The notes under the pieces: generated by a model
Database searches by the model: none
Told to the model about the DNA's origin: nothing
What the model saw: only the letters and a program-made list of their open reading frames with translations
Shown here: positions 7,776 through 16,262 of the stretch, one piece after another
Position numbering within the stretch: the first letter of the stretch is position 1
How the letters are laid out: every line of letters starts with the position of its first letter
From: Leekyejoonella antrihumi
GTDB taxonomy: Bacteria > Actinomycetota > Actinomycetes > Actinomycetales > Dermatophilaceae
Length of the DNA: 64,000 nucleotides
Assembly (NCBI RefSeq): GCF_007845645.1
Contig: NZ_VCQV01000008.1
Location: 62,001 to 126,000 of the forward strand
Reading direction: 5' to 3'
Position numbers and translations under genes: made by a program

Positions 7776-8327
7776 GTGCCCGACGACATTCATGAGCTCG
7801 CTGCCGCCCTCGACCAGTCTGCCCGCATCCGCGGAGAGTTCACCCTCCGAAGCGGCCTCACCACGAACGAGTACTTCGACAAGTACCGCTTTGAGGCGGA
7901 TCCCCTCCTGCTGCGGCAAGTGGCGGAGCACATGGTTGCGCTGCTGCCCGCGGACACGGAGATCCTCGGGGGCCTCGAACTGGGTGGGGTGCCGATCGCC
8001 ACGCTGGTCAGCTCGCTGACCGGACTGCCGGCGCTGTTCGTCCGCAAGGAGGCCAAGAAGTACGGCACCTGCAAACTGGCCGAGGGCGGCGACTTCGCCG
8101 GGCGAACCATCACCTTGATCGAGGACATCGTCACCACGGGTGGGGCCGTGCGCAACGCCGCACTCGCGCTGCGAGGGCTCGACGCCACGGTGCACACGGT
8201 CGTGTGCGCGATCGATCGCTCGGAGCCGGGAGCGAACACGCTGCACGAGATCGATCTGACGACCGTTGCCGTCCTGACCAAGAAGGACCTGGACACCAGC
8301 ACAACCCGCGCGAGCGGTAGCGTTTGA
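7776..8327 (+). CDS. pyrE: Orotate phosphoribosyltransferase
   Basis: A 183-residue type I phosphoribosyltransferase that joins orotate to PRPP to give OMP in pyrimidine synthesis. The PRPP-binding motif ITLIEDIVTTGGAVRNA (about residues 111-127) is complete, and the flexible-loop segment VRKEAKKYGTCKLAEGG lies before it. GTG 7776 is chosen because the family starts here and a CATCAT hexamer ends 6 nt upstream. No other pyrimidine gene is nearby; pyrE is often solitary in actinobacteria. Its stop overlaps the possible TTG start of the next gene. Confidence 0.93.
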   Translation: MPDDIHELAAALDQSARIRGEFTLRSGLTTNEYFDKYRFEADPLLLRQVAEHMVALLPADTEILGGLELGGVPIATLVSSLTGLPALFVRKEAKKYGTCKLAEGGDFAGRTITLIEDIVTTGGAVRNAALALRGLDATVHTVVCAIDRSEPGANTLHEIDLTTVAVLTKKDLDTSTTRASGSV

Positions 8328-8587
8328 GCCTCCACATCAAGGGGGATGCTCATGGGGCTCTTCAAGATGCCGGTCTATACCGCGACGGCGCGGGCGTCGC
8401 GGTCACGTGCACCCATTGTCGGGACCTGCTGTTCTGGCGCCGCCGCGTCAAGCTCAATTCGTCCCGCGCCGAGCTTCTCGGCCTGGGCTGGGCCAGCGAG
8501 GAGTCGGAGACGCTGACGTGCAGCAACTGCGGCTTCATGATGGAGTTCATGCCCAAGGGCCTGACCTTGACCAAGGACAAGGGCTGA
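8324..8587 (+). CDS. Small zinc-ribbon protein, probably with an N-terminal frameshift
   Basis: The C-terminal 60 residues form a two-knuckle zinc ribbon: VTCTHCRDLLFWRRR and LTCSNCGFMMEFM, with the spacer LNSSRAELLGLGWA seen in actinobacterial ribbon proteins of about 75 residues. As read, the start is a TTG overlapping pyrE. A far better start is ATG 8352, preceded by AAGGGGG, but it is in another frame and gives MGLFKMPVYTAT before losing the ribbon. A one-base slip between about 8380 and 8400 would join the two. Function unknown. Confidence 0.7.
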   Translation: MSLHIKGDAHGALQDAGLYRDGAGVAVTCTHCRDLLFWRRRVKLNSSRAELLGLGWASEESETLTCSNCGFMMEFMPKGLTLTKDKG

Positions 8588-8654
8588 CCCGTACTGAGAG
8601 TCGGCGAGTGCTTGCTCGCGGAATACTCTCCGTAGCCCGCACGCTGTCATCGCC

Positions 8655-9578
8655 ATGAAGGCAATCACGTACTCGCGCTTTGGCAATCCCGAGGTCCTTG
8701 AACTACGCGAGGTGAGCGAGCCCAAGGTCGGACCGGGCGAGATCCAGATCCGCGTGCACTCCACCTCGGTCAACCCGGTGGACTGGAAGATCGTGGCCGG
8801 TGGCCTGGACCCGCTGATGAACGTGGACCTGCCGGCCGTCCCCGGCTGGGATGTGGCAGGGGTCGTCGAGCGGGTCGGCCTGGACACCACCGAGTTCGCC
8901 GTGGGTGACCAGGTCATCGCCTACGCACGCAAGGACTGGGTCCAGGGCGGCACGTATGCCGAGCTGGTCACCGCACCCGCGCGCACGGCAGCCCACAAGC
9001 CGGCCGCCTTGGACTGGGCGCAGGCCGGCGCACTCCCGTTGGCCGGCCTCACCGCCTACCAGACCCTCACCCGGCTGGGCACCCGCGAGGGCGAGACGGT
9101 TCTGGTCCACGCGGCGGCCGGTGGTGTCGGATGCCTCGCGGTGCAGATTGCTTGCAGTCTCGGCGCCCGCGTCATCGGCACGGCATCGGAGCGAAACCAC
9201 GACTTCCTGCGTGAGCTCGGCGCTGAGCCGGTGACGTACGGCGACGGCCTCGCCGGGCGGGTACGCGAGCATGCCCCCGACGGCGTCGACGTGGTGGTCG
9301 ACTATGTCGGAGGCGTCCTGGAAGACACGCTCGCGGTGCTCGCAGAGGGCGGCCGCCACGCCTCGATCGCCGACGGCTCGGTGACCGAGCGCGGCGGACA
9401 CTACATGTGGGTGCGCCCGGACACGGCCGACCTGCAGGCGCTGGCCGAACTGGCCGACAAGGGTCGGCTGACGGTGCCGATCGACCAGACCTTCGAGCTC
9501 GAGCAGGCGGCTGACGCCTTCCGCGCCAGCATGGAGGGGCACATCCGCGGCAAGATCGCGATCCACGTGGCTGACTGA
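8655..9578 (+). CDS. NADPH:quinone oxidoreductase-like (zinc-free MDR)
   Basis: A 307-residue medium-chain reductase. The GroES-like N-terminal half (MKAITYSRFGNPEVLELREV, then VNPVDWKI and PGWDVAGVV) is followed by a Rossmann domain with VHAAAGGVGCLAVQIACSLG (about 150-170), which binds NADPH. No zinc-binding cysteine cluster is present, placing it with quinone/enone reductases rather than alcohol dehydrogenases. The natural substrate is unknown. It is followed 40 bp later by a haloalkane dehalogenase gene that has its own promoter, so a joint function is not implied. Confidence 0.88.
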   Translation: MKAITYSRFGNPEVLELREVSEPKVGPGEIQIRVHSTSVNPVDWKIVAGGLDPLMNVDLPAVPGWDVAGVVERVGLDTTEFAVGDQVIAYARKDWVQGGTYAELVTAPARTAAHKPAALDWAQAGALPLAGLTAYQTLTRLGTREGETVLVHAAAGGVGCLAVQIACSLGARVIGTASERNHDFLRELGAEPVTYGDGLAGRVREHAPDGVDVVVDYVGGVLEDTLAVLAEGGRHASIADGSVTERGGHYMWVRPDTADLQALAELADKGRLTVPIDQTFELEQAADAFRASMEGHIRGKIAIHVAD

Positions 9579-9607
9579 TCGGTGTGTAGCCCGGGCTCTG
9601 ACGTTGC

Positions 9608-9613
9608 GATAAT
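9608..9613 (+). promoter_or_regulatory. -10 of the dehalogenase gene (leaderless)
   Basis: GATAAT ends 7 nt before ATG 9621. With the usual -10 to start distance, transcription would begin at the A of ATG. Confidence 0.55.
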
Positions 9614-9620
9614 CGCCGAC

Positions 9621-10523
9621 ATGCCCACTCTTCGCACACCCGATGACCGATTCGCCAACCTGCCCGACTTCGACTACGAGCCGCGCTACGCCTCCGTCCC
9701 TTCCCCGGACGGCGAGTTGCGGATGGCGTATGTCGACGAGGGGCCGGCCCACGGACCGGTGGCCCTGCTGCTGCACGGAGAACCGAGCTGGTCGTTCCTC
9801 TACCGGCACGTGATCCGGGTCCTGACAGGACGTGGAATCCGTTGTGTTGCACCGGACCTGGTGGGATTTGGCCGCTCGGACAAGCCGTCCGAAACCGCCG
9901 CCCACACGTATGCCGGGCACGTCGAGTGGATGCGCAGCCTGGCCTTCGACACGCTGGACCTGACCGACGTGACGCTGGTCGGGCAGGACTGGGGCGGCCT
10001 GATCGGGCTCCGCCTCGCCGGCGAGCACCCGGGCCGGTTCGCCCGGATCGTCGCGGCCAACACCGGCCTACCGACCGGCGACACCGACATGCCGAAGGTG
10101 TGGTGGCAGTTTCGCCGGGCCGTGGAGGCCGCCGAGACACTGGACATCGGACGTTTTGTGCAGTCCGGCTGCCGCACCCCGATGACCGACCAGGTGCGCG
10201 CGGCCTACGACGCACCCTTCCCGGACGAGTCGTTCAAGGCGGGCCCACGGGCGATGCCGGCGCTGGTCCCAACTCGCACCGACGACCCGGCGACCGATGC
10301 CAACCGCGCCGCATGGGCGCGTCTGACCCACAGTGAGACGCCGTTTCTGGTGGCATTCAGCGACGGCGACCCGATCACCGCGGCGATGGCGCCGATCCTC
10401 CGGCGGAGTATGCCGGGCGCTCAGGGACAGCCGCACACCGTCATTGCGAACGCCGGTCACTTCCTGCAGGAGGACGCCGGCGAGCGCCTCGGCGAGGTCG
10501 TGGCCGACTTCGTCCACGGGTGA
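9621..10523 (+). CDS. Haloalkane dehalogenase (subfamily I)
   Basis: A 300-residue alpha/beta hydrolase that would hydrolyse carbon-halogen bonds of small haloalkanes to an alcohol and halide. The nucleophile elbow GQDWGG places Asp123 as nucleophile and Trp124 as halide ligand, the same pairing as D124/W125 of DhlA. The oxyanion motif HGEPSWSFLYR (52-62) and catalytic histidine in NAGHFLQED are also present. The N-terminal PTLRTPDDRFANLPDFDYEP is typical of the DhlA/DhmA branch. Start ATG 9621 is supported by the GATAAT promoter element. Specificity for environmental haloalkanes is not provable; many such enzymes have unknown physiological substrates. Confidence 0.9.
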   Translation: MPTLRTPDDRFANLPDFDYEPRYASVPSPDGELRMAYVDEGPAHGPVALLLHGEPSWSFLYRHVIRVLTGRGIRCVAPDLVGFGRSDKPSETAAHTYAGHVEWMRSLAFDTLDLTDVTLVGQDWGGLIGLRLAGEHPGRFARIVAANTGLPTGDTDMPKVWWQFRRAVEAAETLDIGRFVQSGCRTPMTDQVRAAYDAPFPDESFKAGPRAMPALVPTRTDDPATDANRAAWARLTHSETPFLVAFSDGDPITAAMAPILRRSMPGAQGQPHTVIANAGHFLQEDAGERLGEVVADFVHG

Positions 10524-10677
10524 TCCGGGCAGCCACCGGCATCATCACGCAGGGCCGGGCAGGGCGACACGCGCCGCCCTGCCTGGCGGGTATCTGGGCG
10601 ACATTCCGCTAGGTTGCCAGGGAACTACACCACACTAGACGCTCGTGCAACATGCGTCACAGGAGGCACACCCCCAC

Positions 10678-11865
10678 ATGGCACCCATGGCGCAGGCACC
10701 CCCACCGGCCGTCGTTCATGCCGAGCACGGCAAGAAGTCAGCGCAGTCGGCCACGCGCCACTGGAAGATCTACACGGTGCGCCGCGGTGACACCCTGAGC
10801 GCGCTCGCCGCACGCTATGGCACCACCGTGACCGCCCTCCGAGACCGGAACCACTCGTCGGACATCAAGGCCGGTCAGCACATCGCAGTGCCGGCCTCGA
10901 GTCCCACTCGCTCCAAGGCACCGGCCACCAAGCCGGTCCCGCAACGACACCGGGCCGCGAAGACACCGACCCGTCGCACCAGCGGCTACACCGTGCGCTC
11001 CGGCGACACCCTCACCTCGATCGCTCTGACCCATCACACGACGGTCGGCGCAGTGATGAAGGCCAACCACCTCAGCGATGCCAACCTCGTGCGCCTCGGC
11101 CAGGAGTTGCGGGTCCCCACCAGCGCCAAGGTCACCTCCACCAAACCCGCACGGTCCGCCGTGAGACACGCGGCCAAGCCGGCGGCCCACCACACGTCCT
11201 ACACCGTGCGAGCGGGCGACACCCTCAGCTCGATCGCCCTGGCGCACCACACCAGTCTGGCCGCGCTGCTCAAGGCCAATCACCTCAGCAACGCCAACCT
11301 GGTGCGCACCGGCCAGCGGTTGCAGGTCGCGGGGAGGGCGACGCCGAAGAAGGCGACGAAGAAGGCACCGAAGCACCTCACCAAGAAGGAACGCACCTTC
11401 GCCGGCTGGACCTACCCCGAGAAGGTGGTGGAGTCCGCGATCTCGACCCGCAGCTACCTGGCGAAGCGGCCCGCGCCCTCGCGTGCCGCGGTCAAGTCAC
11501 TGATCGTCAGCACCGCACACCGCTATGGCATCGACCCGAGGCTGGCCCTCGGCATTGCCTGGCAGGAGTCCGGATGGAACCAGCGGGCCGTGTCGGTGTG
11601 CAACGCCATCGGAGTCATGCAGGTGATGCCGGGCACCGGCACCTGGGCGGCCGGCCTGGCACGGCACCGGCTCAACCTGCTGGATGCCCGTGACAACGTC
11701 ACCGCAGGTGTGGTCGTCCTGCGCTACCTCACGACTCACGCCGGCAACCTCGACGAGGCCATCGGCGGCTACTACCAGGGCCTGGGCGGCATCCAGGCGC
11801 ACGGGATGCTGCCGGACACCAAGGCGTACGTGCGCGCGGTGCACGCACACATGGCGCGCTTCTAG
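10678..11865 (+). CDS. LysM-repeat lytic transglycosylase
   Basis: About 395 residues with three LysM domains (YTVRRGDTLSALAARYGTTV; YTVRSGDTLTSIALTHHTTV; YTVRAGDTLSSIALAHHTSL), separated by Lys/Ala/Thr/Pro-rich linkers, then an SLT catalytic domain (about 275-390). In the SLT domain, the Glu of LGIAWQESGWNQRAVS is the expected acid and IGVMQVMPGTGTW the substrate-groove motif. It should bind and cleave peptidoglycan outside the membrane. Oddly, no signal peptide is visible from either possible start: ATG 10678 (AGGAGG 11 nt upstream) or GTG 10645. Export may use another route, or an upstream start has been lost. Confidence 0.88.
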   Translation: MAPMAQAPPPAVVHAEHGKKSAQSATRHWKIYTVRRGDTLSALAARYGTTVTALRDRNHSSDIKAGQHIAVPASSPTRSKAPATKPVPQRHRAAKTPTRRTSGYTVRSGDTLTSIALTHHTTVGAVMKANHLSDANLVRLGQELRVPTSAKVTSTKPARSAVRHAAKPAAHHTSYTVRAGDTLSSIALAHHTSLAALLKANHLSNANLVRTGQRLQVAGRATPKKATKKAPKHLTKKERTFAGWTYPEKVVESAISTRSYLAKRPAPSRAAVKSLIVSTAHRYGIDPRLALGIAWQESGWNQRAVSVCNAIGVMQVMPGTGTWAAGLARHRLNLLDARDNVTAGVVVLRYLTTHAGNLDEAIGGYYQGLGGIQAHGMLPDTKAYVRAVHAHMARF

Positions 11866-11901
11866 CGGCCGCGCCTGACCGGGACAACCGCTCGGAGTTC
11901 G

Positions 11902-11907
11902 TACAAT
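11902..11907 (+). promoter_or_regulatory. -10 of the PASTA kinase gene (leaderless)
   Basis: TACAAT ends 6 nt before GTG 11914, indicating a leaderless transcript and excluding the upstream TTG as the start. Confidence 0.65.
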
Positions 11908-11913
11908 TTGGTC

Positions 11914-13800
11914 GTGTCAACCTCCATACCCATGTCACTCGTCGGCCGGACGGTCGACGGGCGATACACCGTGCAGAGCCATGTGGCCGATGGTGGGATG
12001 GGGTCGGTGTACATCGCGATGGACCGTCGTCTCGACCGGGATGTTGCCCTCAAGATCATGCGACCGGACCTGGCGCGAGACGAGGCCTTCGTCGCCCGCT
12101 TCCGGCGGGAGGCCAAGTCGGCCGCCCGGCTCGCGCATCCGCACGTCGTCTCGGTGACCGACCAGGGCGCGGACGGTGACTACGTCTTCCTCGCGATGGA
12201 GTTGGTCCGCGGCGGGACGCTGCGGACCGTCATCCGCGAGGAGGCGCCGCTGCCACCGGGTCAGGCGCTGGACATCGCCGACGCCATCCTGCAAGCACTT
12301 TCGGCCGCCCACCGGGCGGGCCTGGTGCATCGCGACGTCAAACCGGAGAACGTCCTCATCGGCGAGGACGGCGCCGTCAAGGTGGCCGACTTCGGCCTGG
12401 CCCGTGCCGTGACGACCGAGACGCTGACCGCAGACAGCGACGTGCTGCTCGGAACCGCCGCATACCTGTCCCCCGAGCAGGTCGAGCACGGCACCGCCGA
12501 CGAGCGCACCGACGTGTATGCCGCCGCGCTGCTCCTCTTCGAGATGCTCACCGGGCGCAAAGCCTTCCCGGGCGACTCCCCCATTCACGTGGCCTACCAG
12601 CACGTGCACGGGCAGATGCCCGTCGCGTCGGACCTGGTGCCGACGGTGCCGGTCGACCTGGACGACCTCCTTGCCCTCGGCACCGCGAAGGACCCGGATG
12701 ACCGGCCCGCCGACGCCACCGCCTACCTGGCGGCTCTGCGCGCCACCCGACGCGGGCTGAGCGAGTCCGATCTCGAGCATCTCCCGGAACCGGCGGACTC
12801 CCCCGTCGTCGGCCACCCGGCCGGGGCGCCGGACAGTTCACCCGACGGGCACACTCGTGCCATCAGCACCAACTCGACCGACCCGTTGCGGCCCATCGAC
12901 GAGCGGCCGGACAAGAGGCCTCGGTTCCGCCGCAGGTCGTGGCTGGCCGCGCTGCTGGTAGTCCTGCTGGTCGCCGGGGTCTGGGTGTTCACGCTGGGTC
13001 CGCTCGGGCAGACGACCGTGCCGTCGCTTCGCGGCCGAACCCAAGGGGTCGCGGTCGCCGCCGTGCAGCGTGCGGATCTGCAGGCGCGAGTCACCCAGGA
13101 CTTCAGCGAGTCGGTCGCCAAGGGCACCGTCATCTCGGCCACCCCGGCGTCCGGCGACCGGGTCCGCAAGCACGGCTCGGTGACACTCCATGTCTCCAAG
13201 GGGCCCGAGCGGTACGACGTGCCGACGCTGACGGGCCAGACCCTCACGGCGGCCACCAGCGCGCTCCGGGCGGGGCACCTCACCCTCGGCACCGTGACCA
13301 ACGACTACAGCCCGAGCGTGCCATCGGGCCAGATCATCAGCGTCTCGCCGGTGGCAGGCACCCCGTCCAAGAAGGGGACCGCGATCGACCTGGTGGTCAG
13401 CAAGGGCCTGCAGCCCGTGGACATCCCGGACGTGACGGGACAGCCGAAACCCGCCGCGACGAGCGCCCTGACCGACCTCGGGCTGAAGGTCACCTTCGGC
13501 GACGACGCCTACAGCAGCACGGTCGGCAAGGGCGACGTCATCACTCAGACCCCGACCACCGGCCCGGGCCACAAGGGCGACACGGTGAATCTGGTGGTCT
13601 CCAAGGGGCCGCAGATGGTCACGGTGCCCGACGTCAGGAACGACACGACCGCGCAGGCCACCACGGCGCTCCAGAAGGCCGGGCTGAAGGTGCAGGTGAA
13701 CCGCTACTTCGGCGGCATCTTCGACAACGTCCGGGGCCAGACGCCGAGTGCGCACCAGAGCGTCCCGATCGGGACGACGGTCACGATCTCGGTCGTGTGA
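11914..13800 (+). CDS. pknL: Serine/threonine protein kinase with four PASTA domains (PknL orthologue by synteny)
   Basis: A 628-residue transmembrane kinase. Residues ~18-285 form a Hanks-type catalytic domain: glycine loop GGMGSVY, Lys47 in VALKIM, catalytic Asp141 in HRDVKPENV and Asp159 of DFG. A single membrane span (WLAALLVVLLVAGVWVFTLG, ~343-362) follows a Ser/Pro/Asp-rich juxtamembrane stretch. Outside lie four PASTA repeats (~370-628), which bind peptidoglycan fragments or lipid II in homologues. It faces aroG as in M. tuberculosis, but its substrate gene (Rv2175c-like) is 10 kb away. Mycobacterial PknL lacks PASTA domains, so this is the longer version. It overlaps aroG by 20 bp, 3' to 3'. 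Confidence 0.92.
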   Translation: MSTSIPMSLVGRTVDGRYTVQSHVADGGMGSVYIAMDRRLDRDVALKIMRPDLARDEAFVARFRREAKSAARLAHPHVVSVTDQGADGDYVFLAMELVRGGTLRTVIREEAPLPPGQALDIADAILQALSAAHRAGLVHRDVKPENVLIGEDGAVKVADFGLARAVTTETLTADSDVLLGTAAYLSPEQVEHGTADERTDVYAAALLLFEMLTGRKAFPGDSPIHVAYQHVHGQMPVASDLVPTVPVDLDDLLALGTAKDPDDRPADATAYLAALRATRRGLSESDLEHLPEPADSPVVGHPAGAPDSSPDGHTRAISTNSTDPLRPIDERPDKRPRFRRRSWLAALLVVLLVAGVWVFTLGPLGQTTVPSLRGRTQGVAVAAVQRADLQARVTQDFSESVAKGTVISATPASGDRVRKHGSVTLHVSKGPERYDVPTLTGQTLTAATSALRAGHLTLGTVTNDYSPSVPSGQIISVSPVAGTPSKKGTAIDLVVSKGLQPVDIPDVTGQPKPAATSALTDLGLKVTFGDDAYSSTVGKGDVITQTPTTGPGHKGDTVNLVVSKGPQMVTVPDVRNDTTAQATTALQKAGLKVQVNRYFGGIFDNVRGQTPSAHQSVPIGTTVTISVV

Positions 13801-15169
13801 CCCGGCTGCGCAACATCTCGGCCACCAGGAACGCCAGCTCCAGGCTCTGCTGGTGGTTCAGCCGTGGGTCGCAGGCCGTCTCGTAGTGCTTCTCCAGGTC
13901 GGCATCCAGGATCTTCTCCGAGCCCCCGAGACATTCGGTCACGTCGTTGCCGGTGAGCTCGACGTGGATACCGCCGGGCACCGTCCCGAGCGCCTCATGC
14001 ACCTCGAAGAACCCGCGCACCTCGTCGATGATGTCGTCGAACTCACGCGTCTTGTAGCCGGTTGTCGACTCGAACGTGTTGCCGTGCATCGGGTCGCAGA
14101 CCCATACGACCTTCGCGCCGCTGCGATCGACGCGCTCCACCAGGGCCGGTAGCTTCTCGCGAACCCGCGGTGCGCCCATCCGGGCAATGAACGTCAGCCG
14201 CCCGGGGCGCCGCTCGGGATCGAGCCGGTCGATCAGTCGCAGCACCTCATCCGGATCCGCGGTCGGGCCCAGCTTGACGCCGATCGGGTTCTGGATCCGA
14301 GAGACGAAGTCGACGTGCGCGCCGTCGAGCTGCCGGGTGCGTTCGCCGACCCACACGAAGTGGCCCGACACGGCATACGGCAGACCGGTGCGTGAGTCGA
14401 TGCGAGTGAGGGGCTTCTCGTAGTCGAGCAGCAGCGCCTCGTGACTGGCGAAGAACTCGACCGTGCGCAGGGCGTCGAAGTCGACACCGCAGGCCGCCAT
14501 GAACTTCATGGCGCGGTCGATGTCCTGGGCGGTCGACTCGTAGCGTGCGTAGGCGCCGTTGGCGATGAACCCACGGTTCCACTCGTGCACGTGCCGCAGG
14601 TCGGCGAAACCGCCGGTCGTGAAGGCGCGCACGAGGTTCAAGGTGGCGGCGCTGGTGTGGTAGGCCCGCACCAGCCGCTGCGGGTCGGGTCGACGTGACT
14701 CCTCGGTGAAGGCGAAGTCGTTGACCATGTCACCCCGGTAGGCGGGGAGCGTAACGTCCCCGCGAACTTCGAGGTCCTTGCTGCGCGGCTTGGCGTACTG
14801 ACCGGCGATGCGCCCCAGCTTGATCACCGGGGTGCTCGCGCCGTAGGTCAGGACCGCGGCCATCTGCAGGATGGTCTTGACCCGATCTCGAATGTTGTCC
14901 GCGGTCGCCGCGGAGAACATCTCCGCGCAGTCCCCACCCTGTAGCAAGAAGGCCTCGCCCTGCGCCGCGGCCGCCAGGTTCTGGCGCAGCACGTCACACT
15001 CGCCGGCAAACACGAGCGGCGGTGATGCGGCAAGCTCCGCGCGCGCCCGCTCCAGGGCGACCGCATCCGGCCAGTTCGGTTGCTGGGCAGCCGGCAGGTC
15101 CGGCCAGCTCAGGGCACCCGAGGATGGCGTGTTGACGGCCGGGAGATCGAGGCGACTGGTGGTGCTCAC
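13781..15169 (-). CDS. aroG: Class II 3-deoxy-7-phosphoheptulonate synthase
   Basis: A 462-residue type II DAHP synthase joining PEP and erythrose-4-phosphate at the entry to the shikimate pathway. VFAGECDVLRQNLAAAAQGE and FLLQGGDCAEMFS, GRIAGQYAKPRSKDLE, and WVCDPMHGNTFE with ECLGGSE mark the family active site; Cys in GGDCAE and His in DPMHGNT are metal ligands. GTG 15169 is preceded at 6 nt by TACCCT and gives exactly the length of M. tuberculosis AroG. Aromatic feedback control is likely from the family but not visible. Convergent with the kinase gene. Confidence 0.95.
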   Translation of the reverse strand: MSTTSRLDLPAVNTPSSGALSWPDLPAAQQPNWPDAVALERARAELAASPPLVFAGECDVLRQNLAAAAQGEAFLLQGGDCAEMFSAATADNIRDRVKTILQMAAVLTYGASTPVIKLGRIAGQYAKPRSKDLEVRGDVTLPAYRGDMVNDFAFTEESRRPDPQRLVRAYHTSAATLNLVRAFTTGGFADLRHVHEWNRGFIANGAYARYESTAQDIDRAMKFMAACGVDFDALRTVEFFASHEALLLDYEKPLTRIDSRTGLPYAVSGHFVWVGERTRQLDGAHVDFVSRIQNPIGVKLGPTADPDEVLRLIDRLDPERRPGRLTFIARMGAPRVREKLPALVERVDRSGAKVVWVCDPMHGNTFESTTGYKTREFDDIIDEVRGFFEVHEALGTVPGGIHVELTGNDVTECLGGSEKILDADLEKHYETACDPRLNHQQSLELAFLVAEMLRSRVTRPRS

Positions 15170-15175
15170 CGGTTC

Positions 15176-15181
15176 AGGGTA
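15176..15181 (-). promoter_or_regulatory. -10 of aroG (leaderless)
   Basis: TACCCT on the minus strand ends 6 nt before GTG 15169. Confidence 0.55.
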
Positions 15182-15229
15182 CGTCGACGTTCTCGTCGGC
15201 CGACCGCCCGCCCACGACGCGGACATCGC

Positions 15230-16039
15230 TCAGGTGTGGCTCGCTGCGGCATCCGGGTCGGGTTCGGCGGCGCCCTCGTCCCCGTGGTGCCGGCGCTGCT
15301 GGACCTGCTGCTGCACCTGACTGGCGATGGCTGCCGCGCCACCACCGATCTCCTTGGCCATGGCCGCGATGCGGTCCTTGGCGGTGGACGCATAGACGTC
15401 GACGTACTCCTGGCCGCCCAGCAGCATCAGCTCGTACATGATCTCGTCGGTGATGGACCTCAGGACGAACCGGTCGTTCTCCATCCCCTCGTACCTGGAG
15501 AAGTCCATCGGCTTGCCGAACCGCACTCGCGGTCGTACCAGCCGGCCGAACACCTTGCCGGGTGGGGCCACCTCGTCGGTCCCGATCACGGCAACGGGGA
15601 TCAGTGGCACCTTCGCCTCGAGCACCATGCGCGCAACGCCGGTCTTGCCCTTGTAGAGCCTGCCGTCGGGCGAGCGAGTGCCTTCCGGATAGATGCCAAA
15701 GAGCTCGCCGCCGGCCAGAATGCGCAGGCCGGTCGAGATCGCGCCGGCCGCCGCGCTGCCGCTGCTGCGATCGATGGGCACCTGACCGGCACCCGAGAAG
15801 AAGGCCTTCTGCAAGAAGCCTTTCACCCCCGTGCCGGTGAAGTACTCCGCCTTCGCAGCGAACGTCACGCGTCGCTGGATCACCAGCGGCATGAACAACC
15901 AGTCTGCGTATGACAAGTGGTTGCTTGCCAGGATCGCGGGCCCAGCCTCGGGCACATTGTCAGCACCTTCCGACGTGGGCCGAAAGATGAACTTGAGCAA
16001 TGGACCCAGCAGGACCCACTTGAGCAGCCAGTAGAACAC
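15230..16039 (-). CDS. 1-acyl-sn-glycerol-3-phosphate acyltransferase family protein
   Basis: A 269-residue PlsC-type membrane acyltransferase of phospholipid synthesis, matching the Rv2182c position. The catalytic NHLSYADW (HX4D) motif is at about residues 38-45, and the acceptor-binding IYPEGTRSPDG at about 117-127. GTG 16039 is chosen for its AGGAGG ribosome site 5-6 nt upstream; longer frames run into unrelated sequence. The first 20 residues are hydrophobic and probably anchor it. The tail after ~235 is Gln/Asp/Ala-rich and variable. The acyl acceptor could be lysophosphatidate or a related lipid. Confidence 0.9.
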   Translation of the reverse strand: MFYWLLKWVLLGPLLKFIFRPTSEGADNVPEAGPAILASNHLSYADWLFMPLVIQRRVTFAAKAEYFTGTGVKGFLQKAFFSGAGQVPIDRSSGSAAAGAISTGLRILAGGELFGIYPEGTRSPDGRLYKGKTGVARMVLEAKVPLIPVAVIGTDEVAPPGKVFGRLVRPRVRFGKPMDFSRYEGMENDRFVLRSITDEIMYELMLLGGQEYVDVYASTAKDRIAAMAKEIGGGAAAIASQVQQQVQQRRHHGDEGAAEPDPDAAASHT

Positions 16040-16115
16040 CGTGCCTCCTGTTCCTTCCGCGGTGAACCTTACGACGGCGCCGCACGGCTTCTTGGTCTGG
16101 TGCAAAGATATCTGT

Positions 16116-16262
16116 ATGGCGATCCTTGTCGGCGCAGAGTCGCGGGGCCACGTCGCCGAGATGTTGCCCGACGACAGCTCTCCGGTCACCAGGCTCGACA
16201 ATGGGGCCGCACTCATCGAGGATGAGGCTGTGGCCCTCCATTACCGCACCCACCTGCCATGA
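16116..16262 (+). CDS. Small 48-residue protein coupled to the next gene
   Basis: ATG 16116 opens 48 residues (MAILVGAESRGHVAEMLPDD ... HYRTHLP). The stop overlaps the ATG of the next gene in ATGA, which suggests translational coupling rather than chance. An AAAGAT element ends 6 nt upstream of the start. The promoter region is shared with the divergent acyltransferase gene. No family recognised. Confidence 0.45.
   Translation: MAILVGAESRGHVAEMLPDDSSPVTRLDNGAALIEDEAVALHYRTHLP

Noticed and set aside
8703-10028. A ~440-codon open frame on the minus strand
   Set aside because: It lies opposite the oxidoreductase and dehalogenase genes, both with clear active-site motifs; no domain in the antisense frame.
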